From: Flammula alnicola
Lineage: Eukaryota; Basidiomycota; Agaricomycetes; Agaricales; Strophariaceae
Reading direction: 5' to 3'
DNA: 64,000 nt
NCBI GenBank assembly: GCA_015499995.1
Contig: JADNRV010000154.1
Coordinates: forward strand, 61,687 to 125,686
Shown piece after piece: positions 1 to 9,900 of the stretch. The notes below the pieces were generated by a model. That model saw only the letters and a list, made by a program, of their open reading frames with translations, searched no databases and was not told the DNA's origin. Position 1 is the first letter of the stretch; each line of letters begins with the position of its first letter. The position numbers and the translations under genes are program-made.

Positions 1-1205
1 GGGTCCGGATCATGACAACTGGTCCCACCTGAAGAAGATTGTACATTGGGACCCTCATTCTGTGGAGGTCCTCATCTCGATTGCTAATGCCTGCATGCAT
101 GTGGGTTATTGGCCGTCCCCATTTAAGGAATCTATGTCGGTTATTATCCCCAAACCTGGCAAGCCCTCGTACTCCACCCCTAAGGCGTTCAGGCCCATTG
201 TGCTTCTGAACACTGTGGGGAAACTCATCGAGAAAATGATCTCGAATCACATTCAGTTCGACGCTGTTGGACAGGATATATTTCACCCGAATCAGGTTGG
301 AGGCGTCAGGGGACGCTCCACTGAGGACGCGGGTCTGTTTTTGACGCACATGGTGAGGGCTGGGTGGGCAAAAGGGTTGAGGACTAGTGTCCTTGCCTTT
401 GACCTTGCTCAGTTCTTTCCTTCCCTTAACCATGAGGTTCTCGTGATCATTCTCCGGAAGCTTGGCTTTCCGCCTCTGGTGGTCAAGTTTTTCAGTTCTT
501 ATTTGGTAGAAAGGAAGACGCAGTATGTGTGGAACTCCTTCTTGTCAGATCCTCTGCAAGCAGATGTGGGCGTGGGACAGGGCAGAGCCCTGTCCCCTGT
601 CTTATCAGCTATTTATTTGGCGCCCATTCATGCGCCTTTTCTACAAGAGGTGCCGTGAGATTCATCTTGTGGTCGACCTTCTGTTATATGTGGATGATGG
701 TACCCTGATTTCTCAGGAGACCGGACTTGATCCCAATGTTGTAAACCTTCGCAAGGCCTACAAGATTATATTTGAGCTCTTTACCAAGTTCGCTCTTGCT
801 CTGGAGCACGCGAAGTCAGAGATCTTTCACTTCGATAACACGGCTTCAGTCTATAATCCTGCCATTGACTTGGGTGAAGAACCCTACACTGCAGGCAAAT
901 GGCTCAAGCCGAAACCATTTTGGCGGTATCTTGGGTTCTACTTTGATTGCAAGCTCACTTTCAAGGAGCATGTGAGATACTATTCCACCAAAGGATTTAC
1001 ATCGGTCATTTCGATGAAAATGCTTGGGTCTTCTACCAGAGGGCTGCCGCCGCATCTTAAGCGCCTCTTCTATCGCACGTGTGTTATACCCATAATTACT
1101 TATGGTTACCGCATGTGGTATTTCCGTAAGGCCCGCAACAAGGGGCTCATTGCGCAACTTACCAATGTCCAGCGTAAAGCTGGGCTTTGGATCACTGGGT
1201 GCTTC
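1..1205 (+). pseudogene. LINE-A copy A4, ORF2 fragment (reverse transcriptase core)
   Basis: Part of a non-LTR retrotransposon ORF2 that would copy the element RNA by target-primed reverse transcription. It enters the window inside the segment before RT. Visible RT motifs are FRPIVLLNT near 200, AFDLAQFFPSLNH near 400-430, GVGQG..LSP near 565-600 and the catalytic YVDD at 687-698. One extra T near 628, compared with sister copies, shifts the frame, so the first part reads in the frame starting at 62 and the second in the frame ending at 1211. The coding sequence stops exactly at 1205 where an LTR begins; sister copies continue with RTSPS. Subfamily A is recognised by GQDIFHPNQ and KPGKPSYSTPK, where subfamily B has GLDIFHPNQ and KPNKPSYSAPK. 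Not functional as it stands. Confidence 0.9.
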
Positions 1206-1584
1206 TGTTAAAACTGCCTACACATGTCTCCAAGTTATCTTATCTTATCTTATCTTATCTCTTATCTTATCTCTTATCTGCACTTCCTCCTTTTCACTTG
1301 TTGTGCATTTGTAGATTAGATTCTTATCAAGTTCTAGATCATCTCCAGATCATCTCCAGATACTTTCTAGATCCTTTCTATTTTGTATATAAAGTCTTTT
1401 GACATTTGCCAGAAGTCCTTAGTTACTCACTCAGGACTTCAGGCAAGTAGTTACTATTTTGCCCAATACAATTAGTTACTCACTCTGGACTTCAGCTCAC
1501 TGTAGCTCCTGTGTCCCTCGCTTCGAGTTGCTCATATTAGGCGCACAGCTGCGTCACATGTTCCCACACTTGCCACCTTTAACA
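1206..1584 (+). mobile_element. Complete Ty1/Copia-type LTR with mismatched flanks (recombinant LTR)
   Basis: The 379-bp LTR begins TGTTAAAACTGCC and ends CTTGCCACCTTTAACA, so its ends form the inverted repeat TGTTAAA/TTTAACA. The identity rests on a 379-bp copy at 47104-47482 that directly abuts a Copia RNase H reading frame and polypurine tract. Inside are a TATCT-type microsatellite (about 1235-1278), a TATA-like TATATAAAG near 1387 and two copies of a TTAGTTACTCACTC motif. The five bases before it (GCTTC) belong to LINE A4. The five after it (GCGAG) belong to a different gene. It therefore has no target-site duplication of its own. Confidence 0.87.
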
Positions 1585-1796
1585 GCGAGACCGCTCCCAT
1601 ACCAGATGCGGCTGCCTTTGGAAGAGGTGCCTTGGGCCTGTACAAGTTTGCGCCACTGCTCGCGCAAGAGGTTGTAAGCGGCAAGATGACATTTGAGCAG
1701 TCGGAAGAACATATTATCATCCACCCATTTATGAAGCGGACCCATACCGCGGGCACAAAATAGATCACCTCCAGTATCACCAATGGCACCTTCGGA
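1585..1796 (-). pseudogene. Upstream part of an RT-RNase H retroelement gene (left piece of a split gene)
   Basis: The minus strand encodes IGDTGGDLFCARGMGPLHKW then VDDNMFFRL and a short charged stretch, ending RIWYGSGL at the LTR. KWVDD at 1716-1730 looks like the RT catalytic xVDD box. From memory of the family, this segment precedes an RNase H-like domain in agaricomycete retroelement proteins, possibly DIRS-type; that assignment is uncertain. The codon frame at the LTR edge (GGT CTC GC) continues exactly in the segment at 45874, which starts with the same CTCGC followed by TGCTGATGG. The other end is cut near 1796 by the truncated LINE B5. Confidence 0.6.
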
Positions 1797-2731
1797 TCCG
1801 ATGGGGCCGTCGTCTGCGAAGAAGCAGAAGACTACCCCATCGTTTACTTCATCTGGACCTACTCGCAAGCAGGTCCTGATCCAATACTCTGGCCCTGGGG
1901 AGTGCCCCAAGGACAGTAAACTCGTCGAGCTTCACGACAAGATCAACAAAGGACTCCGAGGGTATATCCCTCGCTACCTCTGGTGTGGCCAACGAGGCCG
2001 ACCTCAACATCATCCGTGGATTCGTCCATGTTATCACCCCCAAATCCGACACTCTTGATGTGTGGGTTGGGCTCCCCACCTCGAAGTCTTATCTTAAGGC
2101 TTTCAATTTACCGGCCTTTAGTGACTACGTCACCAGGGTCCCTACCACCGGCACGGAGGTGAAGATGGCGATGCTCGCCTCCCCTCTGTCCATGGATATC
2201 ATGCTCGCGGGTCCCCCTCGCGTCATCCGCAACTCGAAGGCGAGCTCTACCGCCCACGCCTTCTTCGAAATATACGACTCGCAATCGGGTCAACGTGCGA
2301 AGCGTCTTATCAACAAGACCTTCATGTTCCGTGGTAGGGTGATCCTCATTCGCCCAACCACAGTCAGCGCCGGCGTCCCCCTCTGCACTTGTTGCTGGAG
2401 GTGGGGCCACCCGAAGAATTCCTGCAAAGCACGCCAGCCGATCTGCGCTCGCTGCTCTGGCCCGCATGAGGCGGAGGTGCATCGCATCGCTGCCTCGTGC
2501 TGCAAACCTCATCCAGAGGCCAAGCCCCCGACCAAAGGCACTCCCACTGGACAGGACTGCCCCCACACTGCGCGGTGCCCCTCGTGCCACAAAGATCATT
2601 GGGCCTCTTCGAGCCATTGCTCGTTTTGGTGACACCGCTTCGACCATCCTTGGATCGAGGCTAAATATGCTGAGGTACGTGATTTTTGGTTAAATTGTCA
2701 TCCCACCCATCGCTCACATAACGTAGCTTAA
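1797..2731 (+). pseudogene. LINE-B5 ORF1 (gag-like, CCHC), truncated and broken
   Basis: ORF1 proteins of this type bind the element RNA as a ribonucleoprotein. Only the C-terminal half is present, starting near SSAKKQKTTPSF. A short deletion near 1960 shifts the frame compared with copy B1. The zinc cluster C-x2-C-x4-H-x4-C (CTCCWRWGHPKNSC) lies near 2386-2427; its second metal-binding region is CARCSGPH...HRIAASC. A TGA at 2630-2632 replaces the CGA (Arg) that copies B1 and B3 have at the same place in CSFWRHRF. The natural stop TAA is at 2729-2731, overlapping the ORF2 start. Confidence 0.85.
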
Positions 2732-2803
2732 TGCCAGTACAACCAATGCTGGATGAGGTGCGGGTGCTGAGCTGGAACGTGGCCAGGGACGGGATGTCCC
2801 TGG
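2729..2803 (+). promoter_or_regulatory. ORF1/ORF2 translational coupling region of B5: TAATG plus hairpin
   Basis: ORF1 stop TAA (2729-2731) and ORF2 ATG (2731-2733) share one A. Downstream, CCAGGGAC (2783-2790) and GTCCCTGG (2796-2803) form a perfect 8-bp stem with loop GGGAT. UAAUG coupling helped by a downstream RNA structure is known for the LINE SART1 and for influenza B segment 7. Confidence 0.75.
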
Positions 2804-4022
2804 ATGTAATTCTATCTACTTGTAACAACATTTATGATATTATATTCGTTCAAGAACCCCCTTGGCGACACATAAGGACCGCCCCGTCTGCTAAAACCAG
2901 AAAGGGCGAGGATGTCATAGGCGCACTGAACCACCCAGATTGGCTGGCAATGGTCCGTGCGCCCACCACTGTTGACGAGCGACCCCGGGTCATGACCTAC
3001 GTCTCGACTAGGTTGGCCCGGTATCGTCCGTCTATACGAAGGGATGTGATTGATCACCCCGATATACAGGTCCTGTCACTCTCAACAAGTGCCGAGACCT
3101 TCTTTTTGATGAATGTCTATTCTGACGCAGATCATGGGGCCATTAATTGGCTCAAGAACCATGACACTACACTCCCTCGCTTCCATTTCATGGGCGGGGA
3201 CTTTAACGCACACTCCGAGGACTGGGACGAAGGTCACAGTGGTCGGGAGGGATGCGCTATCTCATTGCAGCAGTCCGCTGCTATTCTTGGGCTTGAACTG
3301 GCTGCTTTTGGCAACCCAGGGCCCACACACATACCAAGAGATCCCACCAAGTGCAAAACGGTGATCGATCTGGCTTTCGTCCCACCCAACCAGGTGATCG
3401 ACCAAACCACTGTCCGATGCCCGGACATTCAGCTCAAATCGGACCACATTCCGATTTCGACCACACTGGACATCTCTCCCGCCCCTGACGGGGCAGTTCG
3501 AATGTCTCTTCCTACTGATGATGTTCCGGCATTCATCAATTCTATTAGCTCGGGGCTTCGGGCTGTCGACCCGACTGCCCCTCTTAACACCGAGGAACAG
3601 ATCGAGGCTGCTGCGCAAGCGGTGGCTTTGGTCTTCTCTTCTGCATGGGAGTCCCATGCTAAAGAGTCCTTTGTTACCCGGCGATCTAAGCCCTGGTGGA
3701 CCCAGGAGTGCTCCGATGCCCTTGACACGTTCCGGCACAGTCGCCTGCCCGAGGACTGGAAATCCTTTCGGAAAACCATCCGAGATATCAAGCGCGAGTT
3801 CTTTGATCATCGGATCCATGAAATCGCGTCTGCTAACAAGCGCCCGTGGGACCTCATGAACTGGGTTCAACAGCGCAAACTTCCTCCCTGTGAGGCTCTC
3901 CATTATCATGGCGAGCCTTGCAACGACATGCCCGCCCTTTGGGACGTGCTCCACAGTACCTACAACTCTGCGTCTGACAGAGTGTTTGATGCCAATTTGT
4001 TGAACTCTCTCCCTACGCTTCC
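2731..4022 (+). pseudogene. LINE-B5 ORF2, 5' half (EEP endonuclease and linker)
   Basis: Encodes the apurinic-type endonuclease/exonuclease/phosphatase (EEP) domain that nicks target DNA for target-primed reverse transcription. Visible motifs in order are SWNVARDG (residue 14 on), FVQEPPW with the metal-binding Glu near residue 42, GGDFNAHSEDWD, DLAFVPPNQ and SDHIPI near residue 240. The linker with NKRPWDLMNWVQQRKLPP follows. The start is fixed by the TAATG overlap and by MP.QPMLDEVRVLSWNV in all B copies. The frame is open up to the K1 insertion at 4022; beyond that only K1 sequence is read, as a meaningless extension to 4332. Confidence 0.88.
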
Positions 4023-6072
4023 GAGGTCTTTACCCTGCCCCACATATTCCTGGTGGAGTCCAGTGGAGTCCGGCCGGATTCCCGGAGTCCATCTGGAGTC
4101 CAGTCAGATTTTTTTTTGGTGGCAGCACAGCCAAATTATTATTCTAAATCCACCCAGAGTCCACCCGGAGTCCAGCAGAACTCCGAATGGACCACCTGGA
4201 CCACCCGGATTACTCCGGGTGGACATAGTAAGACCGCAATTTACTAATTTCCATCCGGAGTCCAGCCGGAATGCACGGAATCCGGGCGGACAACTACCAA
4301 TTTCAATTATTCTTTATATATTGATTATTTAATTGATTATTTACGGGGCCAAAAATAAAGACCACCGCCGGGAATCGAACACTGGACTTACAGTACAAAC
4401 GTAACGCTACAATAATCCACTAAGCTATGAAGGCTTTATGAACGTACAAATATTTAGCAACATATACCCATCGCACTCGGCATGCTCGGCATGCTCGGCA
4501 CTATGCGTGGCACCGTGCACATTGCCACATCCGCTTTTCTCCCTCCCACCACCATCCCCATCCCCACTACCACCCACTACCGCCCCCCACCGTCATCTTG
4601 CAGCGTCGACGTCGCTGTGCGCACCCCCTGAATGGTGTGCAACACCCGCTCTGGCGCCCTGCGCCCTGCTCCCTCCACCGCGTCGACCCCGGACACCCGC
4701 CATTTCGCCCACACAACATCCGCTACCCCGGCTCACCGCCGCCCCTCACGAAGGCACCACAGCGGCCACGAGGAGGCCCGAGAATGCACGCCGATGAGCC
4801 ACGATGGCTCGTCGTAGCCATCACACGTCGCATGCAAACCGGACGGCCCACGAACGCGACGAACGCGAGGAGGAAGAGCGGGAGGAGGAAGAGCGCGAGG
4901 ATGACGGGAGAGGTGGCATATACCGCAGGGCTACGCAGGCCACTAGGTACGTGGCAAATGATGCCACACGAGGTCGCTAACCCACCCTCCCCTCTTTGCA
5001 GATGCCGGGGCTAGAGGCCGTCGCCTCGCCCCGTGGGTACGCAATTCCCCACCACACCACCGACGACAGCCCCCGAACGCTAGCGGCTGCAAACGAGCAC
5101 GCCACAGGAGCAGCCGCCCTGCTCGCCGTGCCTCACTGCCAACCCAAAACACGACGCCGACGCCGCGGGAGCTCGCGACGACGAAGACGACGGTCACCGG
5201 GTACGCGCAGGCCACCGCTCCCCTCCCGTTAACCGACTAACCCCCCACACTCCCCTTTCCCAAGCAGGTGACGACACCGCGGGTACCAGAACCTGCCGCG
5301 AGCTACAAATGGCCACGAAACGCGAACCTGACAACCGACGCCGGCGACACCACCATCCCCCTCCTGTGCCCACCAGGCCCGATCGACCTCGGCTTCGACG
5401 ACACCTCACCACCACCCATTACCGCGAACCCACGATGGCCACGATGAACCTGACGACCCCACGATAGCCACAACGACCCCAAGACAGCCCCGACGACCGC
5501 GCGCGGCCGGTAAGCTACCACCGCCCCATCTTTTCTGTTCTCCATGTCGCAGCTAACCCACCACTAATATGACAATGACGACGAGGGGGGTGCAGGCTGC
5601 AGCTGCTCGTATATGCCGTGTCCAGTGCCTCCTCCCTCGCCCTTGTTTTGCTACCCTATCTGTATATTAGTTTATTTTGTATTAGTTTATTTTTAATATA
5701 CTTAATTATTAATATACTTAATTATCAAATGTAACTATTAGTGAATACCTAAGTATGCAAGGATATTTCAAGTATTGAAATTTTGACATCTTGAATGTGG
5801 AATCCACCTGGACTCCACCTGGAATAATAACTCAAATACATTTTCTTATCAGAGTCCATCCTAAATGCAATCCACCTGGAGTCCGCCTGGAGTCTAGATG
5901 GACTCCAGGTGGACTCCAGGCAGACTCCAGGCAGACTCCAGGTGGATTAAGTAGAAATACCCAAGTTTAATTGTAGTCAGGTGGACTCCAGGTGGAGTCC
6001 ACCTGGAGTCCACTGGAATCACCTGGAGTCCCCGGAGTCCACCTGGAATCCATGGGGCAGGGTAAAGTACTG
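4023..6072 (+). mobile_element. TIR element K1 (2,050 bp, non-autonomous KDZ-like)
   Basis: Ends are GAGGTCTTTACCCTGCCCCA (4023-4042) and the complement of CAGTACTTTACCCTGCCCCA (6053-6072), matching at 17 of 20 positions. The 8-bp TSD ACGCTTCC flanks it inside LINE B5 ORF2. Beneath the TIRs lie many short subterminal repeats built on TGGAGTCCA/TGGACTCCA: 4050-4290 on the left, 5790-6050 on the right. The centre (about 4480-5620) is strikingly GC-rich and holds relic exons. The stretch 5640-5790 is AT-rich and shows nothing codable. No transposase is present. Termini and TSD length match K2, which encodes a KDZ-type transposase, so K1 is probably mobilised in trans. Confidence 0.85.
4632..5552 (+). 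pseudogene. GC-rich gene relic inside K1 (same type as the K2 passenger gene 5' exons)
   Basis: Not assignable to a known family. Exon 1 begins MVCNTRSGALRPAPSTAS at 4632, resembling the K2 gene start MRTTRSTASTTRSGAIRDA. Three candidate introns follow fungal rules: 4947-5001 (GTACGT...CTAAC...TTTGCAG), 5201-5267 (GTACGC...CTAAC...AGCAG) and 5510-5552 (GTAAGC...TCGCAG). Reading frames are short and change between exons, so no continuous protein is supported. A run of GAGGAGGAAGAGCG-type codons near 4865-4900 suggests an acidic/basic low-complexity tail as in K2. Likely a decayed copy of the first exons of a passenger gene; the exon model is tentative. Confidence 0.45.
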
Positions 6073-6892
6073 ACGCTTCCTGTTAGGGAGTGGGTTCGCT
6101 TTTCTGCACTGGAACTCACGGAGGCTCTCTCTGCGTGTTCTGGTCTATCCGCTCTGGGTCCAGATCATGTCAATTGGTCCCACCTGAAGGGGATAGTACG
6201 TCGCGACCCTCATTCCATTGAGGTCCTACTCTCGATTGCCAATGCCTGCATGCGTGTGGGCTATTGGCCATCTGTATTTAAGAATTCTCTTTCAGTGATT
6301 ATACCCAAGCCGAATAAGCCATCCTACTCTGCACCTAAGGCATTCAGGCCTATTGTCCTCCTGAATACTGTTGGTAAATTAATTGAGAAAATGATCTCAA
6401 ACCGCATTCAGTTCGACGCTGTCGGGCTGGACATTTTCCATCCTAACCAGGTGGGTGGAGTGCGTCAACGCTCCACTGAGGATGCTGGGCTCTTCCTCAC
6501 GCATATTGTGCGTGCGGGGTGGGCTAAGGGTTTGAAGACTAGCGTGGTTGCCTTTGATCTCGCTCAGTTTTTCCCTTCACTCAATCATGACGCGCTCGTG
6601 ATCATTCTTCAGAAACTTGGCTTCCCCCCATTGGTGGTCAAGTTTTTCGCATCTTATCTAGTAGAAAGGAAGATGTGGTATGCGTGGAATTCCTTTCTAT
6701 CAGACCTGTTACAGGCAGACGTGGGGGTGGGCCAGGGATCGGCCTTGTCCCCTGTCTTGTCGGCTATCTACCTGGCGCCTGTTATGCGCCTATTCGAGAA
6801 GCAGTGCCTCGACCTTGGGTTGAGGGTTGACCTCCTCTCGTATGTTGATGATGGCACACTCATCGTGCAAGATGAGTGGCTGGATAATACCA
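6073..6892 (+). pseudogene. LINE-B5 ORF2, RT part up to the catalytic box
   Basis: Continues ORF2 after K1 with LPVREWVRFSALELTEALSA, then RT motifs FRPIVLLNTVGKL, AFDLAQFFPSLNHD, GVGQGSALSPVL and SYVDDGTLI near 6838-6864. The frame is open through this part. It ends at 6892 after DEWLDN; intact copies continue into the RT thumb, RNase H and zinc motif. The break coincides with the edge of the Gypsy internal region, so the 3' half was lost in that event or a later deletion. Confidence 0.88.
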
Positions 6893-6921
6893 TGGTTGTT
6901 GGCGTGAAACAACCTATGGTT

Positions 6922-9900
6922 TTAGGGGGTGTTTTCCGGTATGGGTTCGGTGTCTAGGAACTCATCCGTCATCCTCGCTTCGGCTTCAGTGATGTCGATG
7001 TCTTCGTATGTCGTATCTTCAGTCTCTCGTGGGTATAGTGTGTCTAGTAGGGTACCTCTTAATGGAATATAGTGTCGCATGTGTCTAGAATGGGTAATGC
7101 CCTTTAGTGGCATTCCGTTCATAGTACATAGTGAGAAGGAATTAGAAAACTCAGCGAATATGATACGTGGTTCTGACCACTTGGGGGTTAATTTGTTAAT
7201 TGATTTGTGATTGAAGTCTGAGGCAGAGTCGTAGACTTGAACTAGGTCTCCGATTTTGAACTTCATGATGGGCGAATTCGCGTCGAATGTTTCTTTGCGG
7301 CGGTCGGCATCGTGTAATGAGGCTAGGTGGGCATTGGCGTGGAAGGTCTCTCCGAGTGTAAAGTTGGTGTGCGTGTCGGCAGGTGTTGTCGGGTTGGGAG
7401 TCAGCGGGAGTGAGTCGTCATTGCGGAAGGGTAGTGCGAATAGGAGTTCACGGGGGGTAGCGTTAAGGGCGGGGGTGATTCTGTCGTTGAGTTGTCGGAT
7501 GGCTTCCTCGAAATGTTCTGGCCAGTTTGTTGGGATGGACTTGGCATCCGCTGTTGGGTCGTCTTCGTCTTCATCGTGGTTTGGTGCGCAGAGCCTCTTG
7601 AGTCATCCGAGTAGTAGTCGGTTGGCGTTCTCGATCAGGCCGTTGACCCATGGTGCGTATGCGGGTGTTGTAATGTGGTGTATGCCCTCCTCATCGCAGA
7701 AGGTGTCTACCTCGTTGTTGTCGAAATGAGATCCTCCGTCGGCCATGAATGTATTCGGGATAGCGTATCTGTTGCATATGTTCTTCAGCGAGTTGATGGT
7801 TGATTTCCCGGTGCCGCTCTGTTTGAGTTTCGTGCCCCATATGAAACCGGAGTACGTGTCGATGTACAAGCCAACTGTTTTGTAGCCGCCTTTCCCTAAG
7901 GGTAAGGAGAGGTAGTCCCCTGCTATCAGTTGGAATGGGCGGGTCCGTCGTATTGGTTGTAAGGCTGAATTCCTCGTGGGTGCGCCAAAGGATTTGCATC
8001 TTGGGCATTCTAGCTGGGCCTGTCTGCAGTCGGTTAGCATTCCTGGCCAAAAGTACTTATCTCGTAGGTGTAATTGGACATGTTCCGGTCCAAAGCATCC
8101 GTTGTCGATGTGGGTTGTCAATGCGACGTTGAAGCCCAGTTCCGTTGGGATGCATTCTGTCCTCGCTACTTGGTCGCTCGCCTTGGTGCTAACTTTCCAT
8201 AGTTTGTTGTCTGCGATCATGAAGTCCTTTGCGTGGTGTGCTGCCTTCCGTTTGTCTGATGGTGTGTTGCCTGCCGTTTTTCCGAGGAGATGATGGACGA
8301 TAGGACTGAAGAAGATGTCGTTGGTGAATAGAGTCTCGAGCAGGTGATGTAAGATGTTCTGGGTGTCCGAAATGTTGAGAATGTCGTTAGTGATGCCGTG
8401 GTTCGCTTCCCAGTCTGCGAGGACTGTGTAGTGTGATCCGTCTGAGTTGGACCGTGGTCGTCCTTCCCACATACGGCTGAGGCCATCAGCTACTGGATTT
8501 TCTATGCCCGGTCGGTGTCGGATCGCTATAATGTTATGTGCCAGTATTGATTCCTTCCATCGGCTATGGTGTACACTCATCTTTTCCTGTACTAGGCAGT
8601 CGTGTAGAGCTTGACAGTCTGTTTCGATTTCGATTGGTGCTCCGTATATGTAAGGTGCGAATTCGTCTAGGCTGTATTTGAGTGCCGCAAACTCTAGTAG
8701 GAATGGTTCGTACTTAGCTTCGCTTTTTGATGTGCGTTTTGAGCAGAAGCTGATGGGATGCCAGCGTGTGGTTTCTTTGCCGTCGGTTCCCGTCGTTGTG
8801 AAGGCTTGTGATATGAAGCCAGCGAACCCGTTCATACATCCGTCCGTTGTGACGCAGAAAGGTCGACCGTCGTATTGTGGGGTTCTGAGTAATGGTTCTT
8901 GTGATAGAAGGCATTTCAACGTGACGAATGCTTTCTGTTGTTCTTGGCCCCATTTGTCTTTCAGCGACGTTGATGCGACTGCCCTCTTGTAGGCCCCTTT
9001 CCGTGTTCTCCAGTTGCCGCTTGGTTGTTCGATCTTCACGTCGCGAGTCAGGTCAGATAGTGGTGCTGCTATTCGTGCATAATTAGTAATTAATCTTCGG
9101 AAATAGTTTGTTAGACCTAGGAACCCCATGAGCTGCTGGACCGTCTCCGGTACCGGCCAGTTCACGACGGCTCCTACCTTATCCAGATTCGGTCTGATGC
9201 CTTGAGGTCCGACCATTGCGCCGGCGAAGAGGACTTCCGTGAAAAAGAGCTTCGTCTTTGTTGGTGACAATGAGAGGTTCTTGGAGCGGCAGCGGTCAAA
9301 GAAGTGTTTGAGGTTCAGAAATTTGGTTTCAAAGACATCACCTGGCATGCATATGTCGTCCATCCAGTTCACGAGCTCCCTTCCTATCATGTCGTCTAAG
9401 GCGATTGCTACCATCTCGCAGAAGGTTGTTGGTGCTCCTGTAAGTCCAAACGGCATCCTGAGGTAGACGTAGTATCCTCTGCCTTCCACATAGAACGCTA
9501 CATAGGGTACTGAGTCGTCATCCAGTGGAACTGCATAGTATCCTGCTGCGAAGTCGACGACGCTTGCCCATCTGTGGCCTGCTGCGAACTCTTGCTTTGT
9601 CTTGAGGTCGCCGGCTGGGAACGGTGGTACCTGTGTTGCTTTGTTCAGTGCGTTGAATGCATGACATACCCGCCATTTTGTCTTCTTCTCGTGCGGTGCT
9701 TTTCCTTCGACCGCTTCGACGAGAGCCTCGTTAGTTTCGCCTGGTAGGATAACTTCCTCCCAAAACGGTGGTAGTCCGTTGCGTATGCATTCCGCGTTGA
9801 CTTGTCGTAGGATTTCTGTTCGCGTTAATCCCATCTTACCTGCCTCTTTCGGTGCGAGGTTCGTACTGCTCAGATTCTTTATGAAGTCAGCCGGTACTCG

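Larger units (their letters stand above)
1797..6892 (+). mobile_element. LINE-B copy B5, 5'-truncated, split by element K1
   Basis: Non-LTR retrotransposon carrying the distal part of ORF1, the TAATG junction and ORF2 up to the RT catalytic region. It lacks the 5' UTR and the start of ORF1, and its 3' part is lost at 6892 where a Gypsy internal region begins; RT reads ...DEWLDN and stops. K1 sits inside ORF2 at 4023-6072 with an 8-bp duplication ACGCTTCC (4015-4022 and 6073-6080), so the two ORF2 halves were contiguous before K1 arrived. Confidence 0.9.

Noticed and set aside
1235..1278. TATCT microsatellite as an independent repeat locus
   Set aside because: It occurs at the same place in all three LTR copies and is an internal part of the LTR.
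4023..6072. K1 as a hAT element (8-bp TSD)
   Set aside because: TSD length alone would allow hAT, but termini and internal exons match K2, which carries a KDZ-type and not a hAT transposase.
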